The notes under the pieces were generated by a model. The model saw nothing but the letters and a program-made list of their open reading frames with translations. It did not search any database and was not told the DNA's origin. A DNA stretch of 64,000 bases from Acidobacteriota bacterium (GTDB taxonomy: Bacteria > Acidobacteriota > Blastocatellia > Pyrinomonadales > Pyrinomonadaceae). The DNA is taken from positions 372,001 to 436,000 of the forward strand of contig JAHBSK010000001.1 of NCBI GenBank assembly GCA_019639175.1. The letters run 5' to 3'. Shown here piece after piece: positions 46,709 through 57,164 of this stretch (positions are counted from its first letter, which is position 1; each line of letters starts with the position of its first letter). Made by a program: the position numbers and the translations under genes.

Positions 46709-48109
46709 TTAGCTGCGAAACTCCCAATTTCTGACATCAACAAAATGTCCGGCTATCGCTGCCGCTGCCGCCATTGACGGGCTGACCAGATGCGTTCTGC
46801 CGCCGCGTCCCTGACGGCCTTCAAAATTACGGTTGCTGGTCGAAGCGCACCTTTCGCCTTCGCTCAAAATGTCCTCGTTCATCGCCAGACACATCGAGCA
46901 TCCGGCGTCGCGCCATTCAAAACCGGCGTCTGTAAATATCTCTGCCAGCCCTTCGGCCTCAGCCTGTTCCTTTATCTGCATCGAACCCGGAACGACCATT
47001 GCGTTTACATTGCCCGCGACCTTGTGTCCTTTAGCAATACGGGCTGCCTCACGCAGATCTTCAATGCGTGAATTGGTGCAGGAACCGATGAACGCGCGGT
47101 CGATGGAAATTTGTTCAATGGGCTGTGACGGTTCAAGGCCCATATATTCCAACGCTTTTGCAAAGGAATTTGCGTCGCGTCCGGGCGGCGGAGCGTCAGG
47201 TACGCGGTCGGTTATCATCGCTGACATTTCGGGCGATGTTCCCCACGTCACGAACGGGGCAAGCGATGCGGCGTCTATCTCGACCGTCCGGTCAAAAGCG
47301 GCGCCGTCATCCGTCGGCAGCGTTCGCCAATATTCGACCGCTCTTTCCCAGTCGTCGCCTTTCGGAGCGAATGTCCGGCCCTTCAAATATTCAAAGGTCG
47401 TTTCGTCGGGTGCGATCAGCCCGGCCCGAGCGCCGCCTTCGATGGTCATGTTGCAGACGGTCATTCGGCCTTCCATCGAAAGGTTTTTTATTGCATCGCC
47501 CGCATATTCGATCACACAGCCGGTTCCGCCGCTTGTGCCGATCTTGTTGATGATGGCAAGGATCAGATCTTTTGCCGTGACGCCGAAAGACAGATCGCCT
47601 TTTACGTCGATAAGCAGATTTTTTGCTTTTGTCTGCGGCAGCGTTTGGGTCGCGAAAACGTGTTCGACCTCGCTGGTGCCGATGCCGAACGCCAACGCGC
47701 CGAAAGCTCCGTGCGTCGATGTGTGCGAATCGCCGCAGACGACCGTGAAACCGGGCTGCGTCAGCCCCTGTTCGGGGCCGAAAACATGGACGATGCCCTG
47801 TTCCTTTCGGTCCATGTCATAAAGCCTGACACCGAAATCGCGGCAGTTTTCGCGAAGCGTTTCGACCTGTTTCCAGGCTATCGGATCATTAAAGGGCAGG
47901 TTGCGGCCTATGGTCGGTATGGCGTGATCGACCGTCGCAAATGTCAGGTCGGGGCGTCTTAGTTTACGTCCGTTTATGCGCAGACCTTCAAATGCCTGCG
48001 GCGAGGTCACCTCGTGAATAAGATGCAGATCGATATAAAGGAGCGCCGGTTTGCCTTCCTCTTGCCGCACCATGTGTGCATCCCATATCTTGTCGTAAAG
48101 CGTTCTCAT
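46709..48109 (-). CDS. leuC: 3-isopropylmalate dehydratase large subunit
   Basis: The 466-residue aconitase-family enzyme has the [4Fe-4S] cysteines in [13 protein letters not shown] and [10 protein letters not shown], and [28 protein letters not shown]. With LeuD it isomerises 2- to 3-isopropylmalate. It starts 6 bases after the leuB stop in the compact leu operon. Confidence 0.96.
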   Translation of the reverse strand: MRTLYDKIWDAHMVRQEEGKPALLYIDLHLIHEVTSPQAFEGLRINGRKLRRPDLTFATVDHAIPTIGRNLPFNDPIAWKQVETLRENCRDFGVRLYDMDRKEQGIVHVFGPEQGLTQPGFTVVCGDSHTSTHGAFGALAFGIGTSEVEHVFATQTLPQTKAKNLLIDVKGDLSFGVTAKDLILAIINKIGTSGGTGCVIEYAGDAIKNLSMEGRMTVCNMTIEGGARAGLIAPDETTFEYLKGRTFAPKGDDWERAVEYWRTLPTDDGAAFDRTVEIDAASLAPFVTWGTSPEMSAMITDRVPDAPPPGRDANSFAKALEYMGLEPSQPIEQISIDRAFIGSCTNSRIEDLREAARIAKGHKVAGNVNAMVVPGSMQIKEQAEAEGLAEIFTDAGFEWRDAGCSMCLAMNEDILSEGERCASTSNRNFEGRQGRGGRTHLVSPSMAAAAAIAGHFVDVRNWEFRS

Positions 48110-48115
48110 CTGATC

Positions 48116-49213
48116 TTAAACCGCGTGATAGGCAAGGCCGGATCGGGAATTATCAGCCGCCCGTTTTGCTACGTGGCTGCCCATTTCTTCGGTAGAAACT
48201 ATGTTTTCGCCGCTGCCGCGCGCGATGTCGGGTGTCCTGTAACCTTCGTCCAGAACTGAGGCCACAGCGTCCTCTATCGACCTCGCGGCTGTTTCGTGTC
48301 CGCCGGTGTAACGCAAAAGCATCGCCGCCGAGGCTATCGCTCCGAGCGGATTCGCAACACCGCGCCCGGCGATATCGGGAGCCGATCCGTGGACAGGCTC
48401 AAAAAGGTCGATCGGCCCGCCTATCGTCGCCGAGGCAAGCATCCCAAGCGAACCGGTCAAAACGGCGGCCTCATCCGAAAGAATATCGCCAAAAAGATTT
48501 TCCGTCAGGATAACGTCAAAACGCCGCGGATCGGTCACAAGGTGCATCGCACAGGCATCGACAAAAAGGTGGTCGAGTTCAACACCCGGAAACTCTTTGC
48601 TGACACTTTCGACCGTCTGCCGCCAGAGCCGCGAGGTTTCCAGCACGTTTGCCTTATCAACGGACGTAACCTTGCCGCGACGGTTTTGCGCGGCCTGGAA
48701 AGCGACGCGTGCCACGCGGCGAACCTCATCTTCCGAATACACCATTGTGTTAAAGGCTTCGGTGTTGTCGTTCCTGAATCCGCGCGGTTCGCCAAAATAA
48801 AGCCCGCCCAAAAGTTCTCTGACGATCAGAAGGTCGGTGCCTTCAAAAATGTCGCGCCTCAGCGGCGATGAATCCATAAGGGCCGGAACCGCTCTTGCCG
48901 GACGCAGATTGGCAAAACCGCCCAAAACCTGACGAAGTTTCAGCAATCCGATCTCAGGCCGCTGTTCGGGCAGCAAGTTGTCAAATTCGGGATCGCCGAC
49001 CGCGCCCAAAAGAACCGCGTCCGCCGCCGAACACGCCTCTGCCGTTTCACGGGGAAGCGGCGATCCGGCATTTCTTATCGCGGTGCCGCCGACCAGATGT
49101 TCTTCGAGCGAAAGGTCGATGCCGTGAACATCACAGACCCCAGTTAGAACTTTTACCGCTTCACGGGTTACTTCCGGGCCGACGCCGTCGCCGGGCAATG
49201 TTACGATTCTCAT
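48116..49213 (-). CDS. leuB: 3-isopropylmalate dehydrogenase
   Basis: The 365-residue enzyme starts [22 protein letters not shown] and has the LRPAR substrate loop, the metal/substrate [33 protein letters not shown], and the NAD-binding [12 protein letters not shown]. It oxidises and decarboxylates 3-isopropylmalate with NAD. A GGATAT ribosome binding site links it to leuA, 6 bases upstream. Confidence 0.96.
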   Translation of the reverse strand: MRIVTLPGDGVGPEVTREAVKVLTGVCDVHGIDLSLEEHLVGGTAIRNAGSPLPRETAEACSAADAVLLGAVGDPEFDNLLPEQRPEIGLLKLRQVLGGFANLRPARAVPALMDSSPLRRDIFEGTDLLIVRELLGGLYFGEPRGFRNDNTEAFNTMVYSEDEVRRVARVAFQAAQNRRGKVTSVDKANVLETSRLWRQTVESVSKEFPGVELDHLFVDACAMHLVTDPRRFDVILTENLFGDILSDEAAVLTGSLGMLASATIGGPIDLFEPVHGSAPDIAGRGVANPLGAIASAAMLLRYTGGHETAARSIEDAVASVLDEGYRTPDIARGSGENIVSTEEMGSHVAKRAADNSRSGLAYHAV

Positions 49214-49219
49214 ATATCC

Positions 49220-50392
49220 TTAAGCCGCAGCCTGAAGCCTGACCTGTTCCGGCACTATCGCGATCAGGTCCTGATCGTAGATGCTCTTCTTCTTGTCGGC
49301 CAGTGCCACAAAACGTGTGTATATCGCGGCAGCTTCTTCCGCTTCAAAGTGATAGCCAAGCTCCTCATATCGGGCGAGCAGGGCGTGACGCCCCGAATGT
49401 TTGCCCAGAACAATGCTGTTCTTTGAAACGCCGACTGATTCGGGTGTCATTATCTCATAGCAAAGCGGATTGCTAAGCACGCCGTGCTGATGAATGCCCG
49501 CCTCGTGTGCAAACGCGTTTCGCCCGACAATTGCCTTGTTTGGCTGAACATCAAAACTGATGATGGATGAAAGAAGACGGCTGGTCGGATAAAGCTGTGT
49601 CGTATCGATATTGTGTCCGACCGGAAGCCTGTCCGCCCTGACCGTACACGCCATGACAAATTCTTCGAGCGATGCGTTGCCCGCGCGCTCGCCTATGCCG
49701 TTGACCGTGCATTCCACCTGCGTCGCTCCGCCGTCTATCGCCGCCAGACTGTTCGCGACAGCCAGCCCAAGGTCGTTGTGGCAATGAACGCTGATCGCTA
49801 TGTCGCGGTCGCCCACGACCTTTTCCTTTACGGTCTTTATTAAAGCCCTGTATTCTTCGGGGAGCGTGTAGCCGACCGTGTCGGGAATGTTCAGAATGGT
49901 CGCCCCTGCATCAGCAGCCGCGCTCAACACCTCGCAGAGAAAATCAACATCGCTGCGCGTCGCGTCCTCTGCCGAAAATTCGACCTCAGATGCAGCGTCC
50001 CTTGCCCGGCTGACTCCGCGATAGGCCATTTCCAGAACCTCTTCGCGTGTCTTTTTCAATTTGTATTCCAGGTGGATGTCGGACGTTGCAAGAAACGTAT
50101 GGATGCGCGGATTGGCCGCTTTTCTCAGAGCCTCGGCCGCCCGGTCAATGTCGCCGTCAACGGTTCGGCAGAGTGCCGCGACGGTAACATTGCGGCATTC
50201 GTCCGATACCGCTTTTACGGCCTCAAAATCACCTTCGGAAGCTATCGGAAAGCCCGCCTCGATGATATCAACACCGAGTTTTTCCAACTGACGAGCCATT
50301 GAGACCTTTTCAGAAAGATTCATTGAACAGCCCGGAGACTGCTCGCCGTCACGCAATGTCGTATCGAAGATCCTGATGTTTTTCTTTTCCAT
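49220..50392 (-). CDS. leuA: 2-isopropylmalate synthase, short form without regulatory domain
   Basis: The 390-residue enzyme condenses 2-oxoisovalerate and acetyl-CoA. It has the catalytic TIM barrel ([13 protein letters not shown] at the N-terminus, [16 protein letters not shown] with the metal histidines, [15 protein letters not shown]) and the linker ([20 protein letters not shown]). It ends at about [16 protein letters not shown], just where the C-terminal leucine-binding domain of the usual 510-residue LeuA would begin. The stop is followed at once by leuB, so the end is genuine. Weak or no leucine feedback is expected. Confidence 0.94.
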   Translation of the reverse strand: MEKKNIRIFDTTLRDGEQSPGCSMNLSEKVSMARQLEKLGVDIIEAGFPIASEGDFEAVKAVSDECRNVTVAALCRTVDGDIDRAAEALRKAANPRIHTFLATSDIHLEYKLKKTREEVLEMAYRGVSRARDAASEVEFSAEDATRSDVDFLCEVLSAAADAGATILNIPDTVGYTLPEEYRALIKTVKEKVVGDRDIAISVHCHNDLGLAVANSLAAIDGGATQVECTVNGIGERAGNASLEEFVMACTVRADRLPVGHNIDTTQLYPTSRLLSSIISFDVQPNKAIVGRNAFAHEAGIHQHGVLSNPLCYEIMTPESVGVSKNSIVLGKHSGRHALLARYEELGYHFEAEEAAAIYTRFVALADKKKSIYDQDLIAIVPEQVRLQAAA

Positions 50393-50471
50393 ATCGCCTC
50401 TCCGCAGCGGCCGCGCAATAAAACGCGCAAAGGGAATGATCGCCGCAATATCCGAATCCTATCGCCAAAGC

Positions 50472-50500
50472 ATAGTATAAGTCAAGGTTATCTATTTCAA
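50472..50500 (-). promoter_or_regulatory. sigma-70-type promoter of leuABCD
   Basis: On the minus strand TTGAAA (50495-50500) and TACTAT (50472-50477) are separated by 17 bases, close to the -35/-10 consensus. It lies 80 bases before the leuA start, which also has a GGAGAGG ribosome binding site. Confidence 0.6.
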
Positions 50501-50619
50501 TAATACATAAACATTACAATTTATCGGCAGCATCAATTTTGCACGAATCTGGCCGGAAAAGGCGATATAAAGGTGTTAAATAAACCCGGATTCCGCATTA
50601 GACGGTTTTTCCTTGGTTT

Positions 50620-50685
50620 TTCTTTGCGGTCTTTGCGGCTTTGCGTGATCATTTTTTAACGCAAAGCCGCAAAGTTCGCAAAGAA
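50620..50685. repeat. large inverted repeat of CGCAAAG units (REP-like)
   Basis: The arms at 50620-50646 and 50659-50685 match at 25 of 27 positions and are made of CTTTGCG units; a 12-base loop lies between. It would form a long hairpin on either strand. A degenerate single arm occurs at 16611-16630. Apart from this and the leu promoter, nothing else is seen in the 493-base gap from 50393 to 50885. Confidence 0.85.
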
Positions 50686-50885
50686 TCGCCAGGACAAAGA
50701 CAACACAAACAAACTTTAGTATCGCTAACGCTGAATCTGGAATAAACACCGTGCGCTCAAACAGTGTCGATCGGCGGAGTGATGCCGAGGCGTTTTAGGC
50801 AAATAAAGATCCGCAATACGCTATTTGTAATGTATATTGCGGAGCCTTGTATATAGCGGCAGGTTTTAGTGAAAAATGGATGCGG

Positions 50886-51584
50886 TTATTTTGCGTTGTC
50901 TTTGCCGTAATAATTGACGCCGATCTTGATGACCTCGCGGCCTTTTGATCTGCGCCATTTGTTGGTGTCGCGGAGCGAATAGGCGCAGCCGCAATATTCC
51001 TGCATATAGAATTCTTCGCGTTTGCTGATCTCAAGCATACGGGATGCGCCGCCCTTTTTGCGCCAGTTGTAGGTCCAATATTGCAGCCCTGGATATTTGG
51101 CGGCGGCACGGATGCCGCAGTCGTTTATCTGGTCCATATTTTTCCAACGCGAAATGCCGAGCGAACTGCTGATAACGTCAAAACCGTTTTCAGCGGCATA
51201 GAGCGCCGTGCGTTCAAACCGCATATCAAAGCACATTGTGCAGCGGATGCCGCGTTCGGGTTCGTCTTCCATTCCCTTGGCACGGGCGAACCAGTTATCG
51301 GTATCGTAATCGGCGTCGATAAAGGGAATGTTGTATTTTTCGGCAAAGCGGATGTTCTCGTCTTTGCGAAGGTCGTATTCCTTGCGAGGGTGAATGTTCG
51401 GGTTGTAGAAGAATATCGTAAATTCGATGCCCGAAGCGATGATCGCTTCCATCACCTCGCCCGAACACGGCGCACAGCACGAATGGAGCAGCAATTTGCT
51501 GCCGCCTGCGGGCAGTTCCAATTTCTCGCGGTCAACTTCCAGGAACTCCGCGCCGTTCTGCTGTAATGAACTGACTAATTCCAT
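50886..51584 (-). CDS. queH: epoxyqueuosine reductase QueH
   Basis: QueH performs the last step of queuosine synthesis in tRNA. The 232-residue protein has the cysteine set that binds the iron-sulfur/metal cluster and does redox: [22 protein letters not shown], and [13 protein letters not shown]. It replaces the unrelated QueG. It starts 5 bases after the prpD stop, so it is co-transcribed with prpD, without a functional link that I can see. Confidence 0.92.
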   Translation of the reverse strand: MELVSSLQQNGAEFLEVDREKLELPAGGSKLLLHSCCAPCSGEVMEAIIASGIEFTIFFYNPNIHPRKEYDLRKDENIRFAEKYNIPFIDADYDTDNWFARAKGMEDEPERGIRCTMCFDMRFERTALYAAENGFDVISSSLGISRWKNMDQINDCGIRAAAKYPGLQYWTYNWRKKGGASRMLEISKREEFYMQEYCGCAYSLRDTNKWRRSKGREVIKIGVNYYGKDNAK

Positions 51585-51589
51585 ACTAA

Positions 51590-53041
51590 TTAGATCACGA
51601 ACAGGTCAACAAATTCGTTGACGTTCAGATCGGCCAATCTATCATATTCCAGAGCTATATCCAATATCTGCTTCTGCTGTTTTTCTGGAAATTTGCGGGC
51701 CAGATTGACCTTGAATTTCTTGATAAGTTCGGGAATACCTTCGTCGCGGCGGCGTTTGTGGCCAATCGGGTATTCAACGACGATCTCATCCAAAACCGTT
51801 CCGTCGTTAAGTTCAATGGTCATTGCGTTCGCAATCGAACGCTTTTCCGGGTCGTGATAATCGGCCGTGAATTGTTCTGATTCGACACATTCTATCTTGT
51901 CGCGAAGAATATCAATTCGCGGATCGGCGGCTACAATATCTTCATAGTCGGCGGCCGTCAATCTGCCGAATATCAGCGGAACGGCGACCATGTATTGTAT
52001 GCAGTGGTCGCGGTCAGCCGGATTGTTGAGCGGGCCTTTTTTGTCGATGATGCGGATGGCAGCTTCGTGCGTGCGGATGGTTATCTTCTTGATGTCGTCG
52101 GAAGTTTTGCCGAGTTCTTTCAGCTTGCCGTGAAATGTCATCGCTAATTCGACTGCTGTCTGCGAGTGGAATTCGGCGGGGAACGAGATCTTGAACAGCA
52201 CGTTCTCCATCACATACGAACCGTATTCGCGTTGAAATTTGAACTCATTGCCCTTGAATGAAACATCGTAAAAACCCCAAACCGGAGCGGTCAGCACCGA
52301 CGGATAACCCATTTCGCCTGTTTTTGCGATCAATGCGAGCCGCACCGCGCGCGATGTCGCGTCGCCTGCCGCCCATGATTTGCGGCTGCCGGTGTTCGGC
52401 GCGTGGCGGTATGTCCGCAGCGACTGGCCGTCAACAAACGCCAGCGAAACGGCGTTGATAAGCTCGTCGCGGTTCAGCCCGATCAGCTTGCCGACGACGG
52501 CGGTCGAAGCAACCTTGACCAAAATTACGTGGTCAAGCCCGACGCGGTTGAATGAATTTTCAAGCGCCAGAACGCCCTGTATTTCGTGCGCCATTATCAT
52601 TGCTTCCAGCACTTGCGACATTTTCAGCGGCGGTTTGCCTTCGGCGATGTTGGTGCGTGAGAGCCAGTCTGCGGTTGCAAGGATGCCGCCGAGATTATCT
52701 GATGGATGTCCCCATTCGGCAGCAAGCCATGTGTCGTTAAAATCGAGCCAGCGTATTATTGCACCGATGTTGAACGCCGCCTGCACGGGGTCAAGCTGAA
52801 ACTGCGTTCCCGGAACCTTCGCCCCGTTCGGCACAACAGTTCCTTTCACTATCGGCCCGAGCAATTTATTGCACGCCGGATAGGTCAATGCTTCCAGCCC
52901 GCACCCGAGCGTGTCGAGCAAACAATACTGCGCCGTTTTCCACGCAAGCTCATCCTTTATCGCGTAACCTAAAACGTAATCCGCAATATCTGCCAGAACC
53001 TTGTCCGGCTGCGGCCTTTCATTTGAAATATGTGATGACAT
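51590..53041 (-). CDS. prpD: 2-methylcitrate dehydratase (MmgE/PrpD family)
   Basis: The 483-residue protein is full length for PrpD. The N-terminal [10 protein letters not shown] and the [29 protein letters not shown] block are characteristic; later come [25 protein letters not shown] and the [18 protein letters not shown] tail. It dehydrates 2-methylcitrate to 2-methylaconitate in propionyl-CoA breakdown. Its pathway partners prpC and prpB lie upstream on the same strand but 1.8 kb away. Confidence 0.93.
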   Translation of the reverse strand: MSSHISNERPQPDKVLADIADYVLGYAIKDELAWKTAQYCLLDTLGCGLEALTYPACNKLLGPIVKGTVVPNGAKVPGTQFQLDPVQAAFNIGAIIRWLDFNDTWLAAEWGHPSDNLGGILATADWLSRTNIAEGKPPLKMSQVLEAMIMAHEIQGVLALENSFNRVGLDHVILVKVASTAVVGKLIGLNRDELINAVSLAFVDGQSLRTYRHAPNTGSRKSWAAGDATSRAVRLALIAKTGEMGYPSVLTAPVWGFYDVSFKGNEFKFQREYGSYVMENVLFKISFPAEFHSQTAVELAMTFHGKLKELGKTSDDIKKITIRTHEAAIRIIDKKGPLNNPADRDHCIQYMVAVPLIFGRLTAADYEDIVAADPRIDILRDKIECVESEQFTADYHDPEKRSIANAMTIELNDGTVLDEIVVEYPIGHKRRRDEGIPELIKKFKVNLARKFPEKQQKQILDIALEYDRLADLNVNEFVDLFVI

Positions 53042-53250
53042 TTTTTCGTTTTATATAATGCTAATTGATAAAATCATTCGGCGTGCGTCCGAATTGATAC
53101 AAGAACTTCAGTATTGGCCTTAATTTTACGCTTTAGGCAAAACGGTTTCAAATAAGGCATTTTTATTTAATGCGGGTAGGTGAATCCGGCAAGTCCGCAA
53201 AGCGGAGGTGCGGCTTTTTCGATTTTCGTACTGAAACCGCCGTGGAGTTG

Positions 53251-53718
53251 TTATTTATCAAGGTGCAGTTTCATTCCTTCGTGAGATGCTGTAAAGCCGA
53301 GTTTTTCGTAAAAGCGGATGGCTTCGGGCCTTTGTTTGTCAGTGGTCAGTTGCAGCAGATGGGCGCCTTTTTGTTTTGCCCTCTCGATCGCCCATCGAAA
53401 GAAGGCATTGCCGTAACCTTTGCCGCGGTCCTCGCGTCTGATCCTTACGGCCTCGATCTGAGCCCTGATGCCTCCACGGTAGGTCAGATATTGGATGAAA
53501 CTTAATTGCAGCGTCCCGATGATTTCGTCAGCTTCGTTCTCAACCACTATCAACTCCTGATTCGGGTCATTATTTATGTTTTCAAAAGCGGTATAATATT
53601 TTGCCGAAAGCGGAATGCCAAAATCTTCCCGCATCCGCCCAAGCTCATCATCGGACAACATCTTCACGATCTCCGGGACATCTTCTTTTACAGCTTTTCT
53701 ATATTTAAGAGAAATCAA
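53251..53718 (-). CDS. GNAT family N-acetyltransferase
   Basis: The 155-residue single-domain GNAT has motif A RIRREDRGKGYGNAFF and motif B RPEAIRFYEKLGF. It ends TASHEGMKLHLDK. The substrate is unknown. It sits with the KilA-N remnant between prpD and prpC. Its composition is more A/T-rich than the prp genes, consistent with recent acquisition. Confidence 0.85.
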   Translation of the reverse strand: MISLKYRKAVKEDVPEIVKMLSDDELGRMREDFGIPLSAKYYTAFENINNDPNQELIVVENEADEIIGTLQLSFIQYLTYRGGIRAQIEAVRIRREDRGKGYGNAFFRWAIERAKQKGAHLLQLTTDKQRPEAIRFYEKLGFTASHEGMKLHLDK

Positions 53719-53791
53719 TTTTATTCCGATATTTGTTTCATTGGAATCCAGAATCCAGTTTCCTGTTTATTTAATGATAGCAGACGTAGTT

Positions 53792-54628
53792 TTACTTTTT
53801 GGGTTTTAGTTTCTTGGTTGTGTTGCTGGCTGTCAACGACCTCATTTGGGCGATGGCGACTTTGTTTAGTTGTAACAATCGTTGGTTTTGCGGCATATCT
53901 TGTTCGATGAGCAAGGCATTGATGCTTTCCATATTGCTCAACACGACCAGTTGCTCCAATGTGGCATGATCTCTGATGTTTCCTTATTTGTCGGAATTGC
54001 CGTCGCGCCATTCTTTTGCCGTAATACCGAAAAGGGCAACATTCAGCAGATCGGCCTCATTGGCATAAACAAAACTTGCCTGTTGTTTTGTAATTTCTTT
54101 GGGAATCAGATTTTCCTTGATCGCGTCCGTATGAATGCGGTAGTTGATCTTTGAAATGGTGCGTTGCAGGTTCCATTCCAGCTTTAGTCGGTCATTCTCA
54201 TCGTCTTTCAGGCGTTGGAATTCTTTGATCAGGTACAATTTAAAACTTGCGGAGATCCACGAAGCAAACTCAAATGCTATATCTTTGTGGGCAAAAGTGC
54301 CGCCACCGTACCTACCCGCCTTTGATATTATTCCAATGGCATTTGTTTTGGAAATCCATTGTTTTGATGAGAGGACAAAACCGTTACTTCCTGCTTCACT
54401 TTTAATGTTACTGAATTCAGTAACATTAAAATCAGGGTTATGAAGTTGCTCCCATAAACCCATAAATTCAACGGTGTATCGAGTACTCAACCAGTGCGAA
54501 ATGACCAAACCTGTGGCTTCTTCGTTTTAATGCCTGGCAATGTCGGTAAGGGAGATATAATCGTCCTGTCGTTGAGAAATAATTACGATCTCTCTTCCCT
54601 CGACCTGTATTATCTTGTTTCTTGCCAT
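53792..54628 (-). pseudogene. KilA-N domain gene with two in-frame stop codons
   Basis: One continuous reading frame of 279 codons runs from ATG at 54628 (MARNKIIQVEGREIVIIS) to a final stop at 53792-53794. It is interrupted only by TAA at 54527-54529 (after SLTDIARH) and TAA at 53984-53986 (after WRDGNSDK). Either side reads as normal KilA-N protein: NEEATGLVISHWLSTRYTVEF, GRYGGGTFAHKDIAFEFASWIS, then GNIRDHATLEQLVVLSN after the second stop. KilA-N proteins are DNA-binding proteins of phages and mobile regions. No frameshift is seen, only substitutions. Confidence 0.9.
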
Positions 54629-54848
54629 GGTCAATTATTGATCGCTGCAACACTATTGCTTTTCGCACGCTTTTTAATTATACCGAATTCGGGGTAATTA
54701 AAACTGGGGTTTGCTTTCTAAAAGGGTGATTTCGGCCACGTTAACTGCGATAAGTCCGCTACAGTTCAAAATAAGTATAAAAAAATATTACCCCCAATTC
54801 ATATCTAAACCCATCGAATTCGACGGGTTTAGAAATTCAGATCGCACA

Positions 54849-56006
54849 TCACCGGTTTTCAATGGCGACGAATTCAAGATCTTCGGGACCCGTGTAGTTT
54901 GCGCTGGGGCGGATTATTTTGCCGTCCTGACGTTGTTCTATGACGTGGGCGCTCCAGCCGGTGATGCGGGCGACGACGAAAAGCGGCGTGAACATCGCTG
55001 TCGGCACGCCCATCAGATGATAAGAAACGGCCGAGAACCAATCGAGGTTCGGGAACATTTTCTTTTCGTTCCACATCAGCGTTTCCAGCCGTTCGGCGAT
55101 GTCATAAAGCTGCATATCACCGGCTTCTTCGGAAAGCTCTTTGGCGATGCCTTTGATGATGACGTTGCGCGGATCGGAGACAGTGTAAACCGGATGCCCA
55201 AATCCGATAACGATCTCTTTACGTGACAAGCGTTCGCTGATGTCCGCTTCGGCCTCGTCCGGGTTGGCATAGCGGCTTTGGATGTCAAACGCGACCTCGT
55301 TCGCGCCGCCGTGCTTCGGGCCGCGCAGAGCTCCGATGGCTCCGCTTGCCGCCGAATACATATCAGAACCTGTCCCGGCGATAACCCGGCCGGTAAATGT
55401 CGATGCGTTGAATTCGTGTTCAGCATAAAGCACCAATGAGACCTGCATCGCTTTCACCCAGCTTTCGCTTGGCTCTTCGCCGTGCAGCAGATGCAGAAAA
55501 TGCCCGCCAACCGTTTCATCATCGGTCTCAACCTCGATCTCGCGGCCATTGTGCGAAAAATGATACCAATAAAGCAAAGCCGAGCTGTACGAAGCCAGCA
55601 GTTTATCGGCAATGTCGCGCGCACCGGCGGCGTTGTGATCGTCTTTTTCGGGCTGCAATGTGCCAAGAACTGATGTGTATGTCCGCAGAACATCCATCGG
55701 ATGAGCTGACGGCGGAAGCTGCTCCAGAACAACCTTTGCGGCCAGTGGCAATCCCCGAAGTGACCTCAATTTTGTCTTATATGCTTTTAACTGCGCGGCG
55801 GTAGGCAGTTTTTCGTGGATAAGCAGATACGCGACCTCTTCAAATTCTGCTTTGGCCGCGAGGTCATAAATGTCGTAACCGCGATAGTGCAGGTCGTTGC
55901 CGCTGCGTCCGACAGTGCAAAGCGCCGTATTGCCCGCCGGAACGCCCGACAGGGCAACGCTTTTTTTGGGTTTGAATGTTGGTGTTTCTTTTGTTTCTTC
56001 TGACAT
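54849..56006 (-). CDS. prpC: 2-methylcitrate synthase / citrate synthase
   Basis: The 385-residue citrate-synthase-fold enzyme has the substrate-binding histidines in [15 protein letters not shown] and [14 protein letters not shown], plus [39 protein letters not shown]. Its place 11 bases from prpB makes condensation of propionyl-CoA and oxaloacetate the likely reaction. Citrate synthase activity cannot be excluded. Confidence 0.92.
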   Translation of the reverse strand: MSEETKETPTFKPKKSVALSGVPAGNTALCTVGRSGNDLHYRGYDIYDLAAKAEFEEVAYLLIHEKLPTAAQLKAYKTKLRSLRGLPLAAKVVLEQLPPSAHPMDVLRTYTSVLGTLQPEKDDHNAAGARDIADKLLASYSSALLYWYHFSHNGREIEVETDDETVGGHFLHLLHGEEPSESWVKAMQVSLVLYAEHEFNASTFTGRVIAGTGSDMYSAASGAIGALRGPKHGGANEVAFDIQSRYANPDEAEADISERLSRKEIVIGFGHPVYTVSDPRNVIIKGIAKELSEEAGDMQLYDIAERLETLMWNEKKMFPNLDWFSAVSYHLMGVPTAMFTPLFVVARITGWSAHVIEQRQDGKIIRPSANYTGPEDLEFVAIENR

Positions 56007-56017
56007 GGCTGTATTTA

Positions 56018-56911
56018 TTATTGTTGTTTGAAAAGTTCGTCCAGTTTTTGTTCGTAGCTGTGGTAATTGATGCTCTTGTAAAGTTCCTCACGTGTCTGCA
56101 TCGTGTCCAGAACATTTTTCTGCGTGCCTTCGGTGCGGATGTGCCGATAGACATTTTCGGCTGCCTTGTTCGCCGCCCGAAATGCCGATAGCGGATACAA
56201 TATCAACCCGACACCGGCTTCGCGAAGTTCATCGACCGTGTACATCGGTATCATGCCGAACTCGGTTATATTCGCCAGAACGGGAACGCCGGCGGCATCG
56301 ACAAATTGTTGGTAATAAGACAGATCCGGCACGGCCTCGGCAAAGATGAAATCGGCACCGGCACCGGCATAAGCGGCGGCTCGTTCCAGCGTTCTTTCAA
56401 TTCCCTCAACGGAAAAAGCGTCTGTCCGCGCGCCAATGACAAAATTTTCGTCGGTGCGGGCATCGACGGCGGCTTTCAGGCGATCAACCATCTCGTCCTG
56501 CGTCACGACCTCTTTGCCGGGGCGATGGCCGCAGCGTTTTGCTCCGACCTGATCTTCCATGTGCAAAGCGGCGGCTCCGGCTTTTATCAATGAGCGAACA
56601 GTCCGGGCGACGTTGAATGCCGACGGCCCGAAACCGGTGTCGATATCCACCATCAGCGGCACATCCGTCACATCGGTTATCCGGCGAATGTCGATCAAAA
56701 CATCTTCCAATCCGGTGATGCCGAGATCGGGAACGCCAAGCGACCCTGCCGCAACGCCGCCGCCCGAAAGGTAAATTGCGTTAAACCCGGCCTGTCCGGC
56801 AAGCAGGGCGTGATTGGCGTTTATCGCTCCGACTATCTGCAGCGGTTTTTCTTTTTCCATGGCTGACCTGAAACGCAGGCCTGCCGACTCAATTTTGTTC
56901 GGTTGGGACAT
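56018..56911 (-). CDS. prpB: 2-methylisocitrate lyase
   Basis: The 297-residue enzyme of the isocitrate lyase/PEP mutase family has the Mg-binding VDIDTGFG, the catalytic [13 protein letters not shown], and IIGARTDA-type sequence ([13 protein letters not shown]). It splits methylisocitrate to pyruvate and succinate; the succinate then feeds the sdh enzyme encoded elsewhere in the window. It is the first gene of the prp operon and is divergent from a LysR gene. Confidence 0.94.
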   Translation of the reverse strand: MSQPNKIESAGLRFRSAMEKEKPLQIVGAINANHALLAGQAGFNAIYLSGGGVAAGSLGVPDLGITGLEDVLIDIRRITDVTDVPLMVDIDTGFGPSAFNVARTVRSLIKAGAAALHMEDQVGAKRCGHRPGKEVVTQDEMVDRLKAAVDARTDENFVIGARTDAFSVEGIERTLERAAAYAGAGADFIFAEAVPDLSYYQQFVDAAGVPVLANITEFGMIPMYTVDELREAGVGLILYPLSAFRAANKAAENVYRHIRTEGTQKNVLDTMQTREELYKSINYHSYEQKLDELFKQQ

Positions 56912-57066
56912 AAGTTAAAGTTCCAAACTTTTTATGGTTAGGCTATTTCAAACATACTACAAAATCAGCGATAAATTAAGATACGGCGGCCTGGAACCGC
57001 ATATCGATGGAAAAGAAAGCGGGCCGGTGACGTATGAGTTATTTATTTCAATAAATTGCAACGGCT

Positions 57067-57097
57067 ATGTTATACATATTGTCATTTGATGTTATAC
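57067..57097. promoter_or_regulatory. direct repeat in the prpB/LysR intergenic region
   Basis: ATGTTATAC occurs exactly at 57067-57075 and 57089-57097, 22 bases apart, or about two helix turns. This suits a pair of protein half-sites on one DNA face. It lies 68 bases before the LysR start and 150 before prpB. It may be the regulator's operator or a promoter element; this is inference. Confidence 0.45.
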
Positions 57098-57164
57098 TTC
57101 GGTGAATCTTCATAAACCGAAGTTTTCTGTATTTCGGCTAAACGGTCATGGGACGGGTTTCTAT

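Noticed and set aside
50393..50470. leucine attenuator leader peptide before leuA
   Set aside because: No short frame with consecutive Leu codons and no terminator hairpin with a U-tract was found in the leader.
53195..53225. hairpin followed by T-run (CCGCA...TGCGGCTTTTT) between prpD and GNAT
   Set aside because: It would terminate plus-strand transcription, but no plus-strand gene lies upstream; the stem is only 5 bases, so I did not list it.
53792..54628. reassigned TAA codons as an explanation for the KilA-N gene
   Set aside because: Other genes in the window (for example leuA, ending GCT TAA, and sdhA, ending CAC TAA) use TAA as a normal stop, so nonsense mutation is the simpler explanation.
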